Source of the DNA: an uncultured Oscillospiraceae bacterium
Lineage (GTDB): Bacteria; Bacillota; Clostridia; Oscillospirales; Ruminococcaceae
Direction of reading: 5' to 3'
DNA length: 12,924 bases
NCBI GenBank assembly: GCA_910577365.1
Contig: CAJTMU010000064.1
Coordinates: 1 to 12,924, forward strand
Positions 6,581 through 11,443 of the stretch are shown here, in pieces; within the stretch, counting starts at the first letter, position 1; each line of letters starts with the position of its first letter. The notes beneath the pieces were generated by a model that was given only the letters and a program-made list of their open reading frames with translations, searched no databases and was not told the origin of the DNA. The position numbers and the translations under genes are program-made.

Positions 6581-7771
6581 ATGGTAATAAAAAATATCGG
6601 GATAAAGACCATGGCGCAAAGGGACTACGAACGCGGATTTGTGCGCATTTCGGAGGGAATATTTACCGAAATAGGGGATATGAGCGAATATAATGAGCTT
6701 TCCGAGTCGGATAATGAAATAATTGACGGCGATGGGCTGACGATGTACCCGGGATTTGTGGACGCTCACTGCCACATAGGAATGTGGGAGGACAGCCTTT
6801 GCTTTGAGGGCGAGGACGGCAACGAGGACACCGACCCGTCCACCCCTCACCTGCGAGCCATTGACAGTATAAATCCGCTTGACCGCTGCTTTGAGGACGC
6901 GGCGGCGGCGGGGATCACGTCGGTCTGCACGGGCGTGGGCAGCGCCAATCCCATCGGCGGCAGCTTTATAATAATGAAGACCCGCGGCAGCAAACGGGTG
7001 GACAAGCTGGTGGTTCAATCCCCCTGTGCGATAAAATTTGCGTTGGGAGAAAACCCCAAAAACACCTACAACGACCGTGACGAAAGCCCCGTTACCCGCA
7101 TGGCTACCGCAGCCGTGATACGTGAGCAGCTCACCAAGGCAAAGCGATATCTTGAGGATATGACAGAATACAAGCGGCTAAGGGGCACGGAGGACGAGGT
7201 GTCCCAGCCCGACTATGACGCGAAATGCGAGGCGCTTCTTCCTTTATTGGGGGACGGACCTCGGCTCAAGGCGCACTTTCACTGCCACAGAGCGGATGAT
7301 ATCTTTACCGCAATACGCATATCGAAGGAGTTCGAGCTGGACTATGTGCTGATACACTGCACCGACGGCGGCATAATCGCCGAAGAGCTTGCCGAGGACA
7401 ATCCTTCGGTGGTTCTCGGACCGCTTTTCGGGGACAGGGGTAAGCCTGAGCTGCGCAATCATGATATCACCACCCCCGCTCTGTTGAAAAAAGAGGGTAT
7501 ACGTTTCGCGATATGTACTGACCACCCTGAAACACCGATACAATATCTGCCGTTGACAGCAGCGCTTGCGGTGCGCGGCGGTCTGGACAAGGAGACGGCT
7601 CTGCGGGCTATAACCATAAACGCAGCCGAGATAATCGGCGCGGCGGACAGGATAGGTTCGGTGGAGGTCGGCAAGGACGCGGATTTCGCACTGTTTGACG
7701 GTGATCCGCTGGATTTGACAGTCACGCCAAAGTCGGTTGCTATTGGCGGGGTATTTTATCTGCGTACTTGA
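6581..7771 (+). CDS. Imidazolonepropionase-like amidohydrolase (metal-dependent hydrolase, substrate unknown)
   Basis: This is a 396-residue cytoplasmic TIM-barrel amidohydrolase. N-terminal residues 1-57 and the C-terminus (VGKDADFALFDGDPLD, about 361-376) form the small beta-sandwich domain. The metal site shows PGFVDAHCHIG (His63, His65), the signature KFALGENPK (152-160; candidate Lys152), HFHCH (His232-His236), His259 and catalytic Asp314 in CTDHPETP. GENPK followed by TRMATAAVIREQL is characteristic of the COG1228 subfamily related to imidazolonepropionase, many members of which have no known substrate. No hut genes are nearby, so a histidine-degradation role is not supported. It starts 29 bases after aroK; an in-frame stop at 6569-6571 makes ATG 6581 the earliest ATG. 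I see no strong ribosome binding site, so expression may depend on read-through from aroE-aroK. Confidence 0.85.
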   Translation: MVIKNIGIKTMAQRDYERGFVRISEGIFTEIGDMSEYNELSESDNEIIDGDGLTMYPGFVDAHCHIGMWEDSLCFEGEDGNEDTDPSTPHLRAIDSINPLDRCFEDAAAAGITSVCTGVGSANPIGGSFIIMKTRGSKRVDKLVVQSPCAIKFALGENPKNTYNDRDESPVTRMATAAVIREQLTKAKRYLEDMTEYKRLRGTEDEVSQPDYDAKCEALLPLLGDGPRLKAHFHCHRADDIFTAIRISKEFELDYVLIHCTDGGIIAEELAEDNPSVVLGPLFGDRGKPELRNHDITTPALLKKEGIRFAICTDHPETPIQYLPLTAALAVRGGLDKETALRAITINAAEIIGAADRIGSVEVGKDADFALFDGDPLDLTVTPKSVAIGGVFYLRT

Positions 7772-7803
7772 TGGGCGACTAATGTTGGGCTGCCCCGACA
7801 CCC

Positions 7804-7828
7804 CGCTTCCTTTTTGTAAAAGGAAGCG
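7804..7828 (+). repeat. Perfect 11-bp stem-loop after the amidohydrolase gene
   Basis: CGCTTCCTTTT (7804-7814) pairs exactly with AAAAGGAAGCG (7818-7828) around a TGT loop. It stands 32 bases after the amidohydrolase stop, where a terminator would be expected, but it is followed by AAAACC and not by a T-tract. It may be an RNA-processing or 3'-end stabilising hairpin, or part of a dispersed repeat. A second perfect stem, CCGCGC/GCGCGG with a TTC loop, follows at 7838-7852. Confidence 0.6.
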
Positions 7829-7915
7829 AAAACCATTCCGCGCTTCGCGCGGTGGATTCAAGGTTTACATAACAACCCTAAACCAAAACCGCATAAAAAT
7901 TATGGAGCTAAGGCA

Positions 7916-8061
7916 CTGAAAGCAAAAGTAAACTGACCGCCCATGCATGAATTTTCTCGCAGCAAGCCGTAAAATCGGAGTGCAGCAAAACGAAACGGAG
8001 CTTTCACGGCGCGGTAGTGCGAACTGCGTTCGCACGATGCGGGAAAATTCTTTAAGATAAG
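7916..8061 (+). repeat. Composite intergenic repeat, copy B (upstream of fumarase gene)
   Basis: This is colinear with copy A before aroE: module 1 at 7916-7973, module 2 at 7982-8000, module 3 at 8038-8061. Between modules 2 and 3, copy B has about 37 bases that are replaced by only 5 in copy A. This insertion contains a perfect 8-bp stem-loop, GTGCGAAC-TGC-GTTCGCAC (8017-8035). Module 3 also matches the tail in the fabG-fabF gap. In all three cases the repeat lies on the sense strand of the downstream gene. Confidence 0.55.
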
Positions 8062-8069
8062 GAGTTAAT

Positions 8070-8909
8070 ATGCGAGAGATAAATTCGGAAGAGATAACAA
8101 GGGTAATTGCGGAGCTTTGCGTTGAGGCAAATCTCCATTTGCCGAACGGTATGAAGGAATGCATAACACAATGTATTGAACGGGAGGAAAGCCCACTGTG
8201 CAAAAGCGTGCTCGGGGATATCGCGTGCAATATTGACTGTGCGGACGAGCTTGGCGTGCCGATTTGTCAGGACACGGGAATGGCGGTCGTTTTCGCAGAG
8301 GTGGGGCAGGAATGCCACATAAACGGCAGCTTTGAGGAAGCTGTCAATACGGGTGTGGCTAAAGGCTATGTTGACGGGCGGCTGCGGCTGAGCATTGTCG
8401 GTGACCCGCTGGAGCGCAAAAACACGAATGACAATACCCCCGCTGTGATACACACAAGGCTTGTAGAGGGTGATAAAATTCGTCTGACGGTCGCTCCCAA
8501 GGGCTTTGGCAGCGAAAACATGAGCAGGCTGAAAATGTTTACACCATCTGCGACAAAAAAGGATATCGTGGACTTTGTGACGGAAACGGTCTCGCTCGCG
8601 GGGAGCAATCCCTGCCCGCCGATAGTGGTGGGAGTGGGTATCGGCGGCGACTTCGAGTACTGCGCCTATCTCGCGAAAAAGGCGCTCTGCCGCGACTTGT
8701 CGCTCCGTCACCCCGACCCCGTTTACGCGGAACTGGAGCGAGAAATGCTGAAACGCATAAACGCGCTCGGGATAGGCTCTCAGGGCTTCGGCGGCACGGT
8801 AACGGCGCTTTATGTCAATATTGAAAGGAGCGCCACTCATATCGCAGGGCTGCCCGTGGCGGTCAATATCGGCTGCCATGTAACGCGGCATGCCGAAAGA
8901 ATTATTTAA
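8070..8909 (+). CDS. Class I (4Fe-4S) fumarate hydratase / L-tartrate dehydratase-type alpha subunit
   Basis: This 279-residue protein matches the alpha (N-terminal) half of two-subunit class I fumarases, which interconvert fumarate and malate using an oxygen-labile 4Fe-4S cluster. The three cluster cysteines are present: Cys66 in PICQDTGM, Cys182 in GSNPCPP and Cys269 in NIGCHVTRHAE. GIGIGGDFE-type residues (VGVGIGGDFE, 187-195) and GIGSQGFGGTVTALYVN (234-250) also fit. Length is normal for an alpha subunit and it ends at the usual point. The ATG at 8070 follows AAGGAG at 8059-8064. The beta subunit normally encoded immediately downstream (TtdB/FumB-like, about 180-200 residues) is absent from the following 458 bases and from the rest of the window. 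Sequence alone cannot distinguish fumarase from tartrate dehydratase. Confidence 0.88.
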   Translation: MREINSEEITRVIAELCVEANLHLPNGMKECITQCIEREESPLCKSVLGDIACNIDCADELGVPICQDTGMAVVFAEVGQECHINGSFEEAVNTGVAKGYVDGRLRLSIVGDPLERKNTNDNTPAVIHTRLVEGDKIRLTVAPKGFGSENMSRLKMFTPSATKKDIVDFVTETVSLAGSNPCPPIVVGVGIGGDFEYCAYLAKKALCRDLSLRHPDPVYAELEREMLKRINALGIGSQGFGGTVTALYVNIERSATHIAGLPVAVNIGCHVTRHAERII

Positions 8910-9367
8910 TAACTGTAAATTCATATTGCAATCTTAATGGAGTAACGACTATAAAAATATTACACCAATTATTTGTATAGAGGCGCTACTTTTCACATCC
9001 TGCATTGGAAGAACCGCTGTTGACAGTTCCGAGCATGAAGTGAGCGGCATTTTCATGGCAACGCAGAAAAGTCATGAAAAGCTTTGAAAAGAGTGCTTGA
9101 ATTTTAGCGGTACTATTAAATTGCCTTATTGACAAAAAGAAAAAATAAAAAAAATTGAAATTTTTGCAGCCTTTTTTATTTCTATCGTGTATTATTAGTG
9201 AATTTTGCAAAATTTAGCCCGCCCGACGGCGTATATCGATTTGCCTTACATACGGAGAACTGTGAAAACTACCGCGTGATATTTTCATGCGCGGTATCCC
9301 GCAAGCTATGCCAGTATGTCGGTCAAAACCGATATAAAGCCGCGCGCGGACTTATTGAGGAGAGTCT
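8910..9367. other. 458-bp intergenic gap before the ECF sigma gene: AT-rich tract, palindrome and leader hairpins
   Basis: No gene is supported. 9110-9185 is strongly A/T-rich. A -10-like TATTAT at 9190-9195 is followed by a perfect 14-base palindrome AATTTTGCAAAATT (9201-9214); the best upstream -35 candidate, TTGCAG at 9164, is 20 bases away, so the promoter is uncertain. Two stem-loops follow: TACCGCG/CGCGGTA (9270-9276, 9290-9296), and a 9-bp stem with one G-U pair and a CAAA loop (9315-9336). The sigma-gene ribosome binding site GAGGAG lies just before 9368. No remnant of a fumarase beta gene was found. Confidence 0.5.
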
Positions 9368-9883
9368 ATGGACACAATATCACTCAAAGCGGGAGAGGGT
9401 TTTGAGCAGGTAATGGAATACTATATGCCAACGGTGTATAGGATAGCTTTCGCGCGGGTCGGGAACCGCGAAGACGCGGAGGATATAACTCAAAATGTCT
9501 TTTTAAAATACTTCAAGGCAAACTGCGGCTTTGACAGCGAGGAGCACAAAAAGGCGTGGCTTATCCGCTGCGCGATAAATTGCGCGAACACCTTCGCGGG
9601 TTCGGCTTGGCTTCGGCACAGGGCGAGCGCGGAGGGTATGGAAAATATGTGCGATGAAACGGAGGACTTCACGGCTGAATCGGAGCGGAGAAACACCGTT
9701 GCGCAGGCGGTAATGAAGCTCCCCGATAAATATCGGCTTGTTATACATCTGTTTTATTTTGAGGATATGTCCGTGGCGGACATAAGCAAGGTCACGAAAA
9801 TACGCGAAAATACCGTAAGGAGCCAGCTGAGCCGCGCCCGTGAAATGCTTAAACCAATGCTGAAGGAGGTTGATTTCTGTTGA
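9368..9883 (+). CDS. ECF-type RNA polymerase sigma factor (sigma-70 family, group IV)
   Basis: This 171-residue protein has the two-domain layout of extracytoplasmic-function sigma factors. Region sigma-2 covers about 16-50, with the core-binding and -10 recognition pattern NREDAEDITQNVFLKYF (33-49). A variable Glu/Asp-rich linker occupies about 85-110. Sigma-4 covers about 112-162, beginning KLPDKYRLVIHLFYFEDMS (117 onward) and ending with the helix-turn-helix ENTVRSQLSRAREML (147-161). It should direct transcription of a small regulon on release by its partner protein. The ATG at 9368 has GAGGAG upstream. Its stop overlaps the next start (TTGA), and GGAGG for that gene lies inside its 3' end, so the pair is co-translated. 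The signal and target genes are unknown. Confidence 0.93.
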   Translation: MDTISLKAGEGFEQVMEYYMPTVYRIAFARVGNREDAEDITQNVFLKYFKANCGFDSEEHKKAWLIRCAINCANTFAGSAWLRHRASAEGMENMCDETEDFTAESERRNTVAQAVMKLPDKYRLVIHLFYFEDMSVADISKVTKIRENTVRSQLSRAREMLKPMLKEVDFC

Positions 9884-10851
9884 ATTTCAGAGAAGAGTAT
9901 ATAAAAGCGGTCGAAGAAATTACCCCCGACAGGCAGGCTATCGACAGAATGAAAGAAAACGTGCTCAGAATGACGCGGGAAAAAAGGGCTTTTCCGTTTA
10001 AAACCGTTGCCGTGATAGGCGGTACGGCTGCCGCATGTGCCGTAATTACAGTTGCCGCGGTGCGTATCTCCCCGATTTTAAACGCAAGCGACAACGCTTT
10101 GATAGAGTTTTCAAATACGGCGGGCGCGCCCGAAAGCGGTGCAATCAGCTATGTCATCGAAGCGGAGGACGCTGTGAACGCAGACTCACCCGCAAATAGC
10201 AAGGAATATTACGGATTTGTCGGATCTACCCTCGAAATGTGGGACAACGAAGAAGCATTCCCCGAAGATGAGCCTAATGATATGCTGCCTTCCACTACTG
10301 TGCTGCCATCGGTAAATGAAGATAACAAAAACACCTCATACAATAATGCTGACGGCAAAAGCGACGCACCTGCCGCACCAAGCATGGGTTCTGGCTTTTA
10401 TGCAACCGAGGAATCGGAATCTTTTTTCGATCACGAAGCGCTGACATCCGAAAATTCCGTTTCGGACAGCGAGTGGTGGTGTCCCACTATGGAAGCTCCC
10501 ACCGCGGGATTTTCCTCGTCTGGAACCATGGAAGCATTTCCAACCGAAGATTTCACCAAACCTAACGTTGTTCAAATCCCGGATACGGCAGGCGGAGAAG
10601 CAGTAAATTTTGATGGGTACACGCTTACCATTACCGAGGATTTTTCAAAGTGTACTTTAACCAATGGTGAGCAGGAGTATATATACATTTGTCGCATGAC
10701 CCATGATTTACCTCTTGTTGTGAACAGCGATAACGTCCCATACAACATTCTCACCAACACGACCGACGGCAAAATATATTACGTCGCGCTGGCTTACGAT
10801 ATACTTATCGTAAGGGACGAAAATTATAAGCTTGTTAAGCTTTTTGAATGA
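9880..10851 (+). CDS. Putative membrane anti-sigma factor / sensor partner of the ECF sigma
   Basis: This 323-residue protein uses a TTG start at 9880, chosen because GGAGG lies about 10 bases upstream and the start overlaps the sigma stop by four bases. Residues 1-40 are cytoplasmic, charged and helical (YIKAVEEITPDRQAIDRMKENVL), like the short N-termini of clostridial anti-sigma factors; there is no zinc-binding HxxxCxxC motif. One transmembrane helix spans about 41-62. The outside part is acidic and rich in Ser, Pro, Met and Asn from about 78 to 240 (probably disordered), followed by a compact predicted beta-rich domain at about 241-323 with Cys258 and Cys271. I do not recognise that domain. 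The role as anti-sigma factor is inferred from operon position and topology. It could instead be a different membrane effector of the same regulon. Confidence 0.75.
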   Translation: MNFREEYIKAVEEITPDRQAIDRMKENVLRMTREKRAFPFKTVAVIGGTAAACAVITVAAVRISPILNASDNALIEFSNTAGAPESGAISYVIEAEDAVNADSPANSKEYYGFVGSTLEMWDNEEAFPEDEPNDMLPSTTVLPSVNEDNKNTSYNNADGKSDAPAAPSMGSGFYATEESESFFDHEALTSENSVSDSEWWCPTMEAPTAGFSSSGTMEAFPTEDFTKPNVVQIPDTAGGEAVNFDGYTLTITEDFSKCTLTNGEQEYIYICRMTHDLPLVVNSDNVPYNILTNTTDGKIYYVALAYDILIVRDENYKLVKLFE

Positions 10852-10855
10852 TCAA

Positions 10856-10884
10856 AGGCGGCTTGTCTTTTCAGCAAGCCGCCT
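10856..10884 (+). terminator. Stem-loop after the sigma/anti-sigma operon, possible terminator without T-tract
   Basis: AGGCGGCTTG (10856-10865) pairs perfectly with CAAGCCGCCT (10875-10884) across a 9-base loop, 5 bases after the stop codon. It is a GC-rich 10-bp stem in the expected place but is followed by CAGCCTG, not by Ts. A small AAGCTT-GTT-AAGCTT stem followed by TTT overlaps the last codons of the gene and may assist. Its 3' arm can also pair with 11051-11064. Confidence 0.5.
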
Positions 10885-10946
10885 CAGCCTGTATAAAAAG
10901 AATTGAATATGCGAACTTGTTTATATATAAAATTATCTTAAACACC

Positions 10947-11081
10947 GTGACCCACCCGATGCGATTTATTCCGCTTTGCGGAGTAAATCGCATCAGTCCC
11001 CTGAAAAAACTTCCTGCATCAGCATTGTATTGATATAACTTTTTCTACAAGCTGAGGCAGCTTGCATTTTCGGCGGGTCAC
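10947..11081. other. Structured intergenic element with nested stem-loops
   Basis: An outer stem GTGACCC (10947-10953) / GGGTCAC (11075-11081) encloses two hairpins. The first is a 17-bp stem with one G-U pair and a TTT loop: GATGCGATTTA (10958-10968) with TAAATCGCATC (10984-10994), then TCCGC/GCGGA inside. The second is CAAGCTG-AGG-CAGCTTG (11048-11064), followed by CATTTT. This could be a small RNA, a repeat element, or a terminator region. No protein-coding gene is supported here. Confidence 0.5.
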
Positions 11082-11154
11082 ATTTGAATTATGTACGCTT
11101 AAAATAAATATGAATAATTCCCCGAATATACACATAAAATTCATCTGCGGTCAA

Positions 11155-11208
11155 TTTTCACAAATGTAAAACAACTAACGTTGATTACTTAAGTATTATT
11201 TGTGAAAA
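11155..11208. promoter_or_regulatory. Perfect 11-bp inverted repeat upstream of the GGDEF-gene promoter
   Basis: TTTTCACAAAT (11155-11165) and ATTTGTGAAAA (11198-11208) are exact reverse complements separated by 32 bases. It ends 44 bases upstream of the candidate -35 box, a position suited to a pair of regulator half-sites. The regulator is unknown. The surrounding DNA is AT-rich, which raises the chance of coincidence. Confidence 0.4.
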
Positions 11209-11252
11209 AATGGTGATAATTTTTGTTCTTTAAAAAAAATACAAAAAGGGTC

Positions 11253-11281
11253 TTGAAACGTTGAAAGTTTTGTGTTAAAAT
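11253..11281 (+). promoter_or_regulatory. Putative promoter of the PAS/GAF/GGDEF gene
   Basis: TTGAAA (11253-11258), a 17-base spacer, and TAAAAT (11276-11281) with a TGn extension immediately upstream (11273-11275) make a good sigma-A-type promoter. A second TTGAAA lies at 11261. The predicted start near 11288 leaves a leader of about 155 bases. Confidence 0.65.
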
Positions 11282-11313
11282 ATATAGTAAAGAGGAAATA
11301 TGTGTCATGAATT

Positions 11314-11408
11314 TAGGTTAAGTTCGTTAAAAAAATAACCTATTAACGATACTCGGTTTGTCTTTTGATTTATTGTTATAAAAGACGCAAAATGAGATAT
11401 TTGACCGA
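11314..11408 (+). promoter_or_regulatory. Structured 5' leader with mutually exclusive hairpins
   Basis: TAGGTTA (11314-11320) pairs with TAACCTA (11336-11342). TCGTTAA (11324-11330) pairs with TTAACGA (11343-11349). The two stems interleave, so they compete unless they form a strained pseudoknot. A third stem, GTCTTTT (11360-11366) with AAAAGAC (11380-11386), is enclosed by TCGGT/ACCGA (11353-11357, 11404-11408). I do not recognise a known riboswitch class; the GEMM (c-di-GMP-I) core is not present. Confidence 0.4.
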
Positions 11409-11443
11409 ATTTAAGCGATATAAGTCATAAAGAGGTGATTTTT

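Larger units (their letters stand above)
7772..8069. other. 298-bp intergenic gap before the fumarase gene: hairpins and repeat copy B, no gene seen
   Basis: The gap contains two adjacent perfect stem-loops (7804-7828, 7838-7852), then repeat copy B with its own stem-loop (8017-8035), and ends with the AAGGAG ribosome binding site of the fumarase gene at 8059-8064. The short reading frame 7737-7919 runs across the first hairpins and shows no protein-like features. No convincing -35/-10 pair was found. Confidence 0.6.

Noticed and set aside
8052..8924. 290-codon minus-strand ORF opposite the fumarase gene
   Set aside because: Shadow frame; the plus-strand protein has all the class I fumarase cysteines.
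8986..9210. 74-codon minus-strand ORF in the gap before the sigma gene
   Set aside because: It needs a TTG start with no ribosome binding site and crosses an A/T-rich tract giving a Phe/Lys-rich low-complexity segment. No family resemblance.
9254..9280. ECF-type autoregulatory promoter (GAAC ... CGTG) before the sigma gene
   Set aside because: The spacing between the two boxes is only about 14 bases, shorter than the usual 16-17, and the -10 part overlaps the 9270-9296 hairpin. Not strong enough to call.
10848..11033. 61-codon ORF starting in an ATGA overlap with the anti-sigma stop
   Set aside because: It has no ribosome binding site, and it runs straight through the stem-loops at 10856-10884 and 10958-10994, so the frame is explained by non-coding structure. 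The overlap is probably chance.
11353..11408. c-di-GMP-I (GEMM) riboswitch, suggested by GACGCAAA in the leader of a GGDEF gene
   Set aside because: The AGGGCAAACC segment, tetraloop and receptor expected around that motif are absent; only the short GACGCAAA string matches.
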